Made by a program: the position numbers and the translations under genes. Under the pieces are notes generated by a model. That model searched no databases. It had not been told where the DNA came from and was given only the letters and a program-made list of their open reading frames with translations. Below, piece by piece: positions 37,353-47,228 of a stretch of 64,000 nucleotides of DNA; position 1 is the first letter of the stretch; each line of letters opens with the position of its first letter. The stretch comes from Endothia cerciana (taxonomy: Eukaryota; Ascomycota; Sordariomycetes; Diaporthales; Cryphonectriaceae), in assembly GCA_026119935.1 (NCBI GenBank), contig JALRMH010000052.1, positions 186,001 to 250,000 on the forward strand. Reading direction: 5' to 3'.

Positions 37353-40297
37353 ATGATGCAGCAGGCACGCGGGGCGAACGAGCGCAAGGCCAAGCTCGCC
37401 CGGTCCTACCAGGAGCTGCTCGACGAGTTTGGGGATAAGGACCTCAAGACCGTCGGCAACTACCACCTGGGCCGGCTCATTGGCAAGGGCTCGTTCGGAA
37501 AGGTCTATCTCGCTACCCATAAGCTGACCAACGGGTCAAAGGTGGGTTCTTTTTCTTTTCCCTTTCGGTGGCGGGGCCGGCGCTGAAAGATGGTGGCTAA
37601 TGATTGTGGCGGGCTGCTGGCAGGTCGTGCTCAAGTCTGCGAAGAAGGATGACTCCAACCTCGCCCGCGAGATACATCACCACCGGCAGTTTGTGCACCC
37701 GCACATCGCCAGGCTGTACGAGGTGGTCGTGACCGAGAGCCTTGTCTGGATGGTGATGGAATACTGTTCCGGTAGGGGATGGGACCCTGGGGCGAGGGGG
37801 GGGGAAGACATCCAGGTGCTGACACGGCATGGCAGGCGAGGAACTATACGACTACCTCCTCCGGCACGGGAAGCTGCCCGTCGACAAGGTCCAGAGGACC
37901 TTCACCCAGCTCGTCGGGGCCGTCGCGTACGTCCACCAGCAGAACTGCGTCCACCGCGACCTCAAGCTGGAGAACATCCTCCTCGACAAGCACGAGAACG
38001 TCAAGCTGCTCGACTTCGGCTTCGCGCGCGAGTACGAGGGCAAGTCGAACTACCTGCAGACCTTCTGCGGCACGATATGCTACTCGGCGCCCGAGATGCT
38101 CAAGGGCGAGAAGTACGCCGGGGAGAAGGTGGACGTCTGGAGCTTGGGTATAATATTATATGCGCTCCTGTGTGGGGAGCTGCCGTTCGACGATGACGAC
38201 GACGACGTCACGAGGCGGAAGATCCTAGGCGACGAGCCCAGGTACCCGGACCATATACCCCCTGACGCCCTGTCCCTGCTCAGACAGCTCCTCTCCAAGC
38301 GGCCGTTCCCCCGACCGTCCCTGTCCGACATCCTCAACCACCCCTTCCTGGCCGAACACGCACCCGAGCAGCGGGCTGTGCTGGCCAAGCAGCGCACCGA
38401 GCCCTTCTCAACCCCTCTGGAGAAGGACACGCTGCACCGGCTGAAGGCGGCCGGGGTGAATACCGACGACGTGGTGGAGTCCGTCCTGGCTCAGAAGTGC
38501 GACACCCTTGCCGGCTGGTGGACGTTGCTGCTTGAGAAGGAGGAGAGGAAACACGCCAGGAGGGAGAGGAGGCGGAAGGAGAAGGAGGGCGACCGCAGGA
38601 GCTCGAGGCGGTGGTCTCAGGCGTCGAGCCGCCTCGAACGCCTGGCCCCGGTCGGCGAAGAGGGCTCGGTCATGAAGCTTGGCGACCCCCCAGCGCTCCG
38701 GCCGAGGGGCCGCTCGGAGAGGAGGAGCGGATATTACCCCGACTTCCAGATCACGGACCTGCCCGGGCTGCCGGAGGCTGGAAGGTCAAACATCACGCTG
38801 AGTCCGGACCAGGAGATGCCGCCGCCGCCCATCGACAAGGACTCGATCCGGTCGGTCAGCAGCTCCCGCCGGAGACCTATCCCGCCGCCCAAGGAGGGCG
38901 TGCCGGGTGTCCTCCGCAGTGCGAGATCCAGGGGCTCGACGCTGCATCTTGTCACGACCGGCGACGCACTGGACAGCCGGGGCAGGAGCCAGGGCAACGA
39001 CGCCGCACCGCAGAAGCTTCGCAAGAAGCCCTCGCAGGGCTTCATATCGCACTGGAAGAACCTGACACACTGGCTGTTCGACTCCACGCGGCGGCACAAG
39101 GACCCCAACAAGGTGCTCAGCCATTCGACGCCCAACCTGCGTGACAAGGCCCGCGGCGGCAGGGACGGCAAGCTCTCGAAGGAGAACAGCCCGAGGCCGC
39201 ATACTGGCAAGACTGTGGCGTCACAGGCTGCGCAGCCGGCGGCCGTGTCAACCCTGCCTACGAATTTGGTCGTCAATGGCATGCCAAAGAGGACTGCAGG
39301 GTCGACCAAGGCCGCCGGTGGCGTCGGTAGCCCCACTACTGCGGGTGTCTCGACCCCGGGAGGCGCCGCACATAGCCACCGACGTGCGCCGACTGGCAGC
39401 TCGTACAAGCGCCAGTCCCTATCGCCGTCACCCATCACGCCGCGATCTACCGTCCGAAGGTCGTCAGCCGGCCTGCGCGGCCGCAAGTCCACATCCTCGT
39501 CCGTGTCGTCCGTCCGATCCATGCACCCCACCCATCACCACACCCACTCCAAGGCCTCCTCCACGTCGTCGACCAACTCGGTCTCCACAAACATGTCCAA
39601 GACGCCGATGCAGACAGGCCGCAGCCCGCACCACTCCGTCAAGGTCCTCCCGGCCACCCCGACGTCGGTCACGTCTTTCCCCAGCAACATTCGGCTCGTC
39701 CGAGGCGCGCCGGTGGCCCTCTACAACGAGACCGCGCCGTCGAGAAGCACCAGTGGTGGCAGAACCGGCAGCCTGGCGGCCAGCCCCATGATGCCGCCCC
39801 CGCGGTCCCCGAACCCGTTCACGTCTACCTTTGGAGAGCGCAGTGGTCCCTTCTTTGCCAAGCGCAAGCGGAACATCTTCAAAGGCCCGACGTCGGCTGT
39901 TGGGGGGGGCAGTGGCCGCAGCGACCGGGGCACGCCGACACACAGCCGCAGCGCAAGCGGTGACCGCCTCGGCCGGCGCAGCGGGGAGATTGCCGCCGTG
40001 CAGGAGGAGGACGAAGACGCGCTGGAGGTCGGGGACGACATGATGGCGCATGACTCGATGGCCGAGGATGACGAGGACGACCGCGACACGGTCAAGTTCA
40101 CAGGGGCTGAAGAGGAGGACGAAGAGATCGAAGAGGTGGAGAACTTCACGCCCGTGGTCAAGGGTCCCGGCGAGAAGATCGAGGAATTGATCCTTGAAGC
40201 GGGCGAGGCCGAGACGGCTGGGAGCGGGCGGTGGGCCGGCGCGGGTGTCGCGACAGCAGGGCCGTCGAGTGGTATTGGGGCAAGGCCTGCCAGATAG
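37353..40297 (+). CDS. Serine/threonine protein kinase (CAMK/AMPK-like, possibly Kin4-related)
   Basis: Three exons (37353-37541, 37624-37771, 37836-40297; introns 82 and 64 nt) encode 932 aa. The start is the first of two consecutive ATG codons. The kinase domain is complete: glycine loop GKGSFGKV at 44-51, ATP lysine K67 in VVLK, HRDLKLEN at 152-159, DFG at 172-174 and APE at 197-199. The activation segment reads FCGTICYSAPEM. The order CGT..Y.APE and the Leu-rich region after it point to the CAMK/AMPK group. The long tail (about 320-932) is disordered and basic, with many Ser/Pro sites, a block FAKRKRNIFKGP and an acidic C-terminal part. Fungal kinases with this layout are often compared with Kin4/Ppk1-type regulators of mitotic exit or septation. 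I regard that as plausible, not shown. Confidence 0.88.
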
Positions 40298-40982
40298 ATA
40301 GCCGGCGTCAACCTCAAAACCGCAGACGGCCCTCGCGCGACCGGCCCCCTCCTCGCTACCGCCAGCACTGTCCCTGTTTCCTCGGCGCAGTCCTCACCGG
40401 GGGGTGCTAAGCCTGACAGCAGCCAAGGGAGTCGGCTTCCCCAGGGGCACGACGGTCGAGAGCCTCCTTCCTACCTTGGTCACATCAGCTAATCAGCATC
40501 GTGCTGCCGCCCGCCCAGCGCGCCTGTTTCATTTTCGGCGGGATTATACACTTTTATTATGTTCACCTCACAGCTACGTTCTTATACGGTGCGAGCGCCT
40601 GCCTTTGTTGTGTTTTCTAGAGGCGGTTTACCTACATGTGCTCAGCGACTTTTGATTTTCCTGTCGGACGTCTCTTTGTCTCTCTTTTTTTTTTTTTTTT
40701 TTTTCTGGCCATTCAATGATACCTCTGAATACCTTTCGGGATCTCGCAGGAGATCCGGTTCGAATCAAAGTCCTTTTTCTCCCCTCGTCTCCCTGGCTCC
40801 GGCATGTATCCGTGACAGGGTGTGTTATAAATGGTGGCCTGTCCATTGGAAGGGATATCTTGAATTGCCGATCCCCAGTAAGAACAAGGTACTCGGCCAG
40901 ATAAAGCCCAACCGCCTGGAGAGGGTTCCTCGCCTCGACCGTTTCCTTCCCCCCCTCCCCCCCGGCCGGTCCTAACATCCCT
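40298..40982. other. Convergent 3' intergenic region
   Basis: This 685-base spacer lies between the 3' ends of the kinase and the prenyltransferase genes, which converge. A poly-T tract near 40686-40705 lies in the middle. It presumably holds both 3' UTRs. No gene is seen. Confidence 0.55.
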
Positions 40983-42503
40983 TCACGCCATAGCATCCAG
41001 CCACTCGGGCCGCCCGCTGCCGCCCATCCTGACGGCGGTGTCCACCAGCCTCTGCCCCAGATCAGCCCTCCTCCTCCCCTCGCCGGCCCCCGCGCCCGCC
41101 ACCGGCCGCCCCAGCAGGCCCCCCCTGGCCCTCTCCACCCTCCGCACGGCGTCGGCGCTGACGCAGAGCGCGGGGTCCAGCCTCCTCAGCCCGGGGTCCC
41201 CCATCGCGGCCAGCGCGGCCAGGCCCAGACACGCGTGGCCCACGTCGGGCAGGTCGCCGGGGTGCTTCCCGAAGCCCCCGATGGCGTGCTGCGTCTCCTC
41301 CAGCAGGAACCGCCGCTGGGCCCCCAGCGCGGCCGGGCCGGGCCCGGGGCCCCCCAGCACGGCGAGCGAGCCCAGCGTCCACCAGGTGTAGCACGTGTCC
41401 GCGATCTTGTTACAACGCCCGTTGAAGCCGATGTGCCTCGCGTCCGTCTCCCCGTCCGCCAGGGACAGGTCGGCGAGGGCGAAGTTGGCCGTCCCGGGGT
41501 CGTCATCGTCGCCATCGCCGCCGCCGCCGCCGCCGCCGCCGCCTCCTTCCTCCTCCCCGGGGGGGGCGTAAGCAAACTGTCTCGACATGAGCCACGAGAC
41601 GAAGGCGGTCCTGTCCGCCAGGCCCCGCCGCAGGGCCTCGCCCTCCTCGTGGTGGTCGCCACGGGCCCCCGCCGCCGCCTCCCGCCCCTGCTGTGGCGGC
41701 CGGTCCAGGAGCGCAAGCGCGGCGACGGCACAGTAGCCGTAGCCCGCGTGGCTCTCGTGCCGCGAGCTCTCGGCGAAGCCCCCATCGTACGTCTGGCCGC
41801 GGCGGATGTGGGCCACCACCGCGGGGACGTCGATGTCCCCCACGTACGCCGGGTGGTCCGGGGGTAGGCCGCCGCCGCCGCCGCCGTCGTTGTCGTCCCC
41901 GCGGAGCATCCAGCGCACCGCGGCGGCGAGGTAACAGTAGCGCATGTCCTTCCCGCCGCCGACCACGGGGGCTTGTTGCCGTCCCTGCCCCGGCACCGCC
42001 GGGGGTTCGTACACCACCTCGCCGAAGCTCCCGTCCTCGGGCCTCTGCAGCCTCCGCAGCCAGCGCAGCGTCCCGGCGCGGTCGACGCCGGCGAACGCGC
42101 CCTCGGCGCTGTCGTCGTCGTCCGCGAGGAGGGCGAGGAGGAGGAGGGCGAAGTAGGTCCCGCCGAGGTGGGCGTCCTCGACGCTGGCGCCGGGGCGGAA
42201 GGCGTGGGTGGGGCTGCCGACGAAGCCGCCGAGGGGGTGCCGGCAGGACAGGACCCAGCGGCGGAGGGCGCGGCGGTCCTGGGGCGTGAGGAGGGGGGTG
42301 CCGGTGCTGCCCCTGCCGCCCGCGCCGTCCGGGCCCGGGGGCGGCGTGTCGAGCAGGTCGGCGGCGCAGACGATGAAGAAGGCGAGGCTGAGGCGGGTGC
42401 TGTCCATGGAGGTGTAGTGGTGCGGCAGGAGGGTGCGCAGGCAGCGCTGCCAGTAGCGGAGGTGGCGCGCCTTGTCCAGTGGGGGGTCGAAGGGGTCCGA
42501 CAT
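40983..42503 (-). CDS. CDC43: Geranylgeranyltransferase type I beta subunit
   Basis: A single exon of 506 aa starting at the ATG at 42503. The protein is an alpha-alpha barrel of prenyltransferase repeats (GGF and GSF motifs, such as LGGFVGSPTH near 91-100 and YDGGFAESS near 239-247). Zinc ligands expected for the family are present: D369 and C371 in NKIADTCYTWW and H423 in PDVGHACLG. The combination GFNGRCNKIADTCYTWW identifies the GGTase I (Cdc43/PGGT1B) branch rather than farnesyltransferase or Rab GGTase. It pairs with the shared Ram2 alpha subunit to attach geranylgeranyl to CaaL proteins such as Rho1, Cdc42 and Rac. Two low-complexity inserts stand out: an acidic-glycine loop near 203-212 and a run of ten or eleven Gly followed by GDDDD near 320-335. 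GC content is very high here. Confidence 0.93.
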   Translation of the reverse strand: MSDPFDPPLDKARHLRYWQRCLRTLLPHHYTSMDSTRLSLAFFIVCAADLLDTPPPGPDGAGGRGSTGTPLLTPQDRRALRRWVLSCRHPLGGFVGSPTHAFRPGASVEDAHLGGTYFALLLLALLADDDDSAEGAFAGVDRAGTLRWLRRLQRPEDGSFGEVVYEPPAVPGQGRQQAPVVGGGKDMRYCYLAAAVRWMLRGDDNDGGGGGGLPPDHPAYVGDIDVPAVVAHIRRGQTYDGGFAESSRHESHAGYGYCAVAALALLDRPPQQGREAAAGARGDHHEEGEALRRGLADRTAFVSWLMSRQFAYAPPGEEEGGGGGGGGGGDGDDDDPGTANFALADLSLADGETDARHIGFNGRCNKIADTCYTWWTLGSLAVLGGPGPGPAALGAQRRFLLEETQHAIGGFGKHPGDLPDVGHACLGLAALAAMGDPGLRRLDPALCVSADAVRRVERARGGLLGRPVAGAGAGEGRRRADLGQRLVDTAVRMGGSGRPEWLDAMA

Positions 42504-42920
42504 CTTCTTGTCCCTGCTCGAGGTGAGCGTGCCGTCTATAGGTGTTTTGGGTTTTGAAGGATGCGGCCTGGAGGTTTATTGGGGGGGGTATTGGGGGAGG
42601 GGGGTTCTGGGGCTGGGGCTGGGGCTGTGGGGGGGGCCGGGTTGGCCCCGCTGAAGAGTTAGCTATTGTAGCTAGCCAGCCCGCCCGCCCCGCCCTCCCT
42701 TGTCACTGAGCCCTCTGGAGACCTCCCTGTCCCCATCTTGACCCCTCTGAAGCGAACCCCGCCAGGCCTGCCGGGGGGACCATACATACTAGAGACCTTC
42801 TTGACCGCCGCCTGAGATCATCCCCCCCTCCATGTGTATACTGTAGTAATACTATGTTACCCATGCAACTGCTGCTACGATGGCTGGTGAGGCATGTAAC
42901 ATGGCTCCTGTCTATCTCTC

Positions 42921-42957
42921 TTCTTCTTCTTCTTCTTCTTCTCCTTCTCCTTCTTCC
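42921..42957. repeat. CTT/TTC microsatellite
   Basis: A tract of TTC triplets with occasional TCC interruptions in the prenyltransferase upstream region. Confidence 0.85.
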
Positions 42958-43110
42958 TCCCAATCTCCCTACGCTATAGACCCAGGGTGTGGTATAACTG
43001 GAGGGGAGCCTCAGGTTGGTGATGACCGCTGGCGAGGGGCCATGGCCAACCAACCTCCCACGGATACTTCACGGGTGGATCATGGTCTCGTCTACCAACC
43101 AGTATTATCA

Positions 43111-43134
43111 CAGTCAGTCAGTCAGTCAGTCAGT
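43111..43134. repeat. CAGT tetranucleotide microsatellite
   Basis: Six uninterrupted CAGT units, the same unit that forms the array at 2492-2549. Confidence 0.9.
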
Positions 43135-43650
43135 GCAGGTGGCTCGTCCACCCTCAAACCCACACTTGGTAGCAAATAAGGTTGGCTAGGGTCTCCCCGA
43201 CCCGGCGGTCAACGTTTGCTCGTGTCGGTTGCTGGCACTCCCTGGTTGGGAAGCACAATGGATTGATGCCATGCCAGACGGGGCAATTATCACCATATCA
43301 CCACCAGCCCTCCTCAACGATGGACGACAACCTCAACGGTCCTCGAGCGGCAGGCCGACCACCATCAGCAGGACCCTAATCCGGACCTCGTGTTGGTGTT
43401 TTGGCGCCGCTGCAATGGGTCCAAAGGACTCGCACTTACTTCTTGGCTTTCTTTCTGGGCGGCCTCTTAAAAATGGCTAGAGAGCTTCAATGTGGCTGTG
43501 TTTCCTGCCGACGCGGAGGCCAGCTTCTAACCCCCCCCCCCCCTTAACGTCAGGTCAACACGCCCGAAGATCGTAATCTGGTAGTCAGCCGCCAGAAGTC
43601 CTTATACCCTCTCACCGACTCCTTCTTGGGGCTCACCTATACAGTCAGGA

Positions 43651-43651
43651 G

Positions 43652-43684
<33 letters not shown>
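43651..43684. repeat. TA microsatellite in a gene promoter
   Basis: A (TA)n tract of about 30 bases lies some 85 bases upstream of the phosphodiesterase ATG. It is in the right place to serve as the TATA region. Length changes could affect expression, which is inference. Confidence 0.85.
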
Positions 43685-43766
43685 CCTCACCTCGTGACAA
43701 CCTACAGGGGACCACGGCACTCTCCTCAGCACACCACCACCATCTTCCCCAGAAACACCAGTCGCC

Positions 43767-45328
43767 ATGCCCAGCAAGGGGGTTCAGGCGTACGCGTATG
43801 TCGCCGCGCCGGGCTGCTCCATCGAGCTGTCGGTGCCGGGCCAGACGGTGGTCCGCAGTGAGGCCCGCCAGTTCTGGAACGGCGACCTCGAGGTCGAGTC
43901 CAGCAAGATCCACGGCCTCTTCAACGAGAAGGGCAGGTTCGCGTTCAGGGTGCTACACGGGGGCAAGGTGCTCACGGAGCAGTGGATCGAGGTCAACGCC
44001 CTCACGGGGAACGCCTCGGGGGGCACCATGGACTACATCGCCAAGACGCACTCCATCCTGCACAGGGACCCCGACGTGGCCATCTCCTACGGCTTCTACG
44101 AGGCGGGGCAGGGCCACGGGCTGCTCCCCGGCCGCCACCAGTGCTACATCACCGTCACGCCCGACTACTCCGCCTGGATGGGCAGCGCGGCGCCCCCCGG
44201 GTCCCCCCAGAAGGACCGCCCCATCAGGCGGTTCGTCCTGCCCGCCGCGCACGACGTCGGCATGAACAGCATGCAGAACTGCGAGGCCATCCTCAAGCAC
44301 GCCGGCGGCGCCGTCGTGCGCACGCTGCTCGCCAACGACCAGAGGTACGCCCGGGCCCTGTCCGAGGTCGCCGACAAGATCTCCGGCCCCGCGGTGGCCG
44401 CCCTGGCGCCGGACATCATCTCCAGCCTCGCCATCACCCAGAAGGACCCGCTCCGGACCATGCTGGCCCTGGGCGCCCGCTACTTCGAGTTCAGGCCCGC
44501 CTTCACGCACAAGGAGGTCCGCCAGTACCTGCCTGACAAGCTCTACTTCCAGCACAGCGCCATCCCCGGCATGGCGTACGATGAGTTCCTCGACGGCGTC
44601 GTGCAGTTCCTCATGGACGAGCCGACCGAGATTGTCGTGGTCCAGCTGCGATGGGATGGTATGTGCCCCTGAGGACCCCGCCGCCGCCCCCCCCCCCCCC
44701 CAAATCGCGATGCGCCGCCGCGGCCCGGCCGCAGAGGGTATGGTGCCCGTGGACATGGCTGACTGACCCGGCCATCATTGTAGGTGTCCCGGCCGCCTGT
44801 GAGCACCCCTCGGAGCAGCAGCTCGGCGACTACCTGCAGGCCGCAATCCGCAGGGGGGACGGGAACCCGCACAGGGTCACCGCCGGCAACCTGGACGACC
44901 TCAGGAACAGGACCATCGGCGACCTGCGCCGCGACGGCAGGCGCCTGCTCATGCTCAACAGCGTGGACTCCATCTCGACCTACACGGATGCCGGCAACGC
45001 GACGCTCAACGGGGACAGCATCGTGGCCGGCTTCGGGCAGGTGCTGCACCCGGGCTGCTGCGGGGGCCGCGGGTTCATCAACATCCAGTGCCAGGCCACG
45101 GCCTCCAACATCCCCAAGGCGGTGGCGTACAGCGTCCTCGGGGCCGGCTCGACGAGCAGCTGCCTGCTGGCCACGAAGCCCGTCTGCGACTCCAAGACGC
45201 TGCCGTGGGTGAGGAACAACGCGCTCCGGGCCTGCGGCGACGACGACCTCGTGGTCGTCATGAACGACTTCCTCGACGGGGCCACCGCGGACGTCGCGGT
45301 CGAGCTGAGCCGCCAGAGGCTGAGGTAG
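43767..45328 (+). CDS. PLC-like phosphodiesterase (TIM-barrel, PI-PLC X type)
   Basis: Two exons, 43767-44658 and 44784-45328, encode 478 aa. The 125-nt intron splits a Gly codon and has donor GTATGT and acceptor TTGTAG. An N-terminal beta-rich domain (about residues 1-130) precedes a PLC-like phosphodiesterase barrel. The first catalytic-type block is LPAAHDVGMNSM (His162, Asp163). The strand LGARYFEFRP (about 235-244) and the second His in FQHSAIPG (His263) match the family layout of two general acid/base histidines. There is no signal peptide, C2 or PH domain, and no C-terminal membrane segment, so this is not a classical calcium-dependent PLC. It may cleave phosphoinositides or a glycosyl-inositol lipid, but the substrate is unknown. 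An embedded poly-C run makes the intron unusual. Confidence 0.8.
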
Positions 45329-46244
45329 GGGGGAGGGGGGAGGGGGGAGGGTTGTGGCAGGGCCTGAGGGGGGCCATCTAGGGCCTGCCACGGGTACGGT
45401 CGCCTCGGTGTGTGGGAGCATGCATGCACCCATGGTGGACATGCATGGAAAGGGGCTCTGTTGCTGAACCTCCTGTGTGGGAGTAGCACTCATTGTACTG
45501 CACCGGTTGTCTACGTGGCAACATGAAGCTACAGGCCAGGTAGAGACGATACCCCGAGAACGATCCTACACCGGGGCAATGGGCCATCCATTGTCCAGCC
45601 GCAGAAGGTCTCACCAGTGTATGTCCCATGCTCACACATCGTTCTGACATCAGATTCCACTCATCAAGGAGATATGATCTGGCGGCCAAGTGCATGAATG
45701 GTGTTGTTATTACCAAATTAAGCGACTTCAAAGTACTCCTGACCTAAAAGTCAGTCCCGCTTCAGTCCTTTGTTGGCCCTACAACAATAGTATTGATACC
45801 TCATTTGTGATTCTTGAAGGTATATAGCATCAGCCTCACGGGGGTGAGCAGGCGGGAAGGAGGCGTGGATATCCAGCCCCCCCCACCAGATCATACAAGT
45901 CCAACAGGAGTGAGGAAGGATACACTACTTGCCTTTATAATAATATACGAGTGCTAAGCATACCAACATTATCTATTATCATATACAAGCCCTGATAGAC
46001 AGTAAAAGGGAAACATTATGCAGACCTCTTGAACATTTCGGCGGCACCTCTTAAGTATCCCGGCGACAACTCCAGAATATTTCGTCGACACCTCCACCAC
46101 GACGTGTGTTTAGTGTATATATAAGATCTGCTTGCGAAAGTTTTACCAGCCCCGTTCAACTCTCCGTTTCTCCTCCCAACAACCAACAACCAACTCCTCC
46201 TCCGCCACCACTATCACCGGGGGCCATCAATCACAAACCCGACC
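45329..46244. other. Intergenic region, start of an AT-richer island
   Basis: Base composition shifts here from the GC-rich phosphodiesterase gene to AT-richer DNA with no supported gene. A TATA-like TATATATAAG lies near 46117-46126. Confidence 0.5.
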
Positions 46245-47228
46245 ATGGCTCCCGTAACAACTCGTTTCCAGCTGACGTTGTTGTGGTCGACCCCGTGTGT
46301 CTCCCAGAACACGACTAGCGATAGCAAGTTCTCTGACAACAGCGTGATCCGCTTGTTGGCCAGGTCCATGTCCGCCTCGCTCTTCTCGTCCAGGTCAAAG
46401 AGCAGGATGAACAGGCTGGCGATCCAGGCTTTCTACCGCATTATCCAGATGGGGCAGAAGAAGTCAATAGACTGGGTGCAGACCAGGGTGAACAATACCT
46501 ACAACGATGTCCAGGAGCTCCGGACCGTGGTGAAGTGGGTTACCCAGCTGCTAGAGGAGGGCCCGGCCCCTCACTTTTATGGACGACGATGTGCGGGAGG
46601 TGATCGCGTTCGACTTTATGCGGTGCTGGCTAGGCCAGTCCTTCAACCGCTACACTTGGATCAAGAACCCGCCCGCGCGCATCGAGGAGTATAATCTCGC
46701 CCATCACGTCAAGTCGGGCCGGTACTACTCCATCATCATGTGATGGTGATTCGAGACGCCCTGTGTGTGTCCAGAGATCGAAAACACCACGTGACCTCCA
46801 CACCCCCCCCCCCCCCCAACTGGGTCCGAGGCAGGGCCTACCAATACATCTGAAATGCTGACATCGTCCGTCCTTAGTTCACGGCCAAGCTGGAGGCATT
46901 GTTCGTCCACGTCACCGACCACCGCAAGAGCGACCAAGCTGCCTGGGGGTCGGCCCGCTGCGCGCACGTGTTCGAGCTGTGCGTGACGCCCCAGGCGCAG
47001 CACGGCGACCTCCTCGAGAACACGATGAGTAGGGCCTTCCCCGTCCCCCGATCCAGCATCTGCGCCCCGCCTCCTCCCCCTTGATCAGGGTGTAATGAAG
47101 ACGGCGTCAGGGGGGCTGATTCTTATTCTTGCTATCAACCAGAGGCCTCCTGTGCCGCCTGCATGTACAACCAGAACAACACCCGCTGCGCCTTCAACAT
47201 CCCGCCCCGGCAGCCGAATACCAATTAG
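46245..47228 (+). pseudogene. Frameshifted unknown gene
   Basis: The frame from the ATG at 46245 reads a protein-like block with LAIQAFYRIIQMGQKKSIDW and ELRTVVKWVTQLLEEG, then becomes non-sense near 46575. The continuation appears in another frame from 46579 (MDDDVREVIAFDFMRCWLGQ, then SFNRYTWIKNPPARIEEYN) to a TGA at 46741-46743. Two further coding-like blocks follow behind plausible acceptors: one from 46878 (ALFVHVTDHRKSDQAAW, then CAHVFELCV) and one near 47139-47228 (ASCAACMYNQNNTRCAFNI, then TAG). The C-x2-C...C ending resembles the tail of uncharacterised fungal proteins. The simplest reading is an old gene with introns and at least one frameshift. A functional gene with different splicing cannot be excluded. 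Confidence 0.45.

Larger units (their letters stand above)
42504..43766. other. Divergent intergenic region
   Basis: Promoters of the minus-strand prenyltransferase and the plus-strand phosphodiesterase gene lie here. The stretch holds a CTT run (42921-42957), a CAGT tetramer run (43111-43134), a poly-C tract (43531-43543) and a long TA run (43651-43684) close to the phosphodiesterase start. No gene is seen. Confidence 0.55.

Noticed and set aside
40715..40790. Sequence with GGTTCGAATC resembling a tRNA T-loop
   Set aside because: The flanking bases do not pair into a T-stem and no acceptor or anticodon arm fits, so it is not a tRNA gene.
41186..42289. Long frames on both strands across the CDC43 gene
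   Set aside because: They are shadow frames caused by very high GC content. Only the minus-strand frame with zinc ligands and barrel repeats is meaningful.
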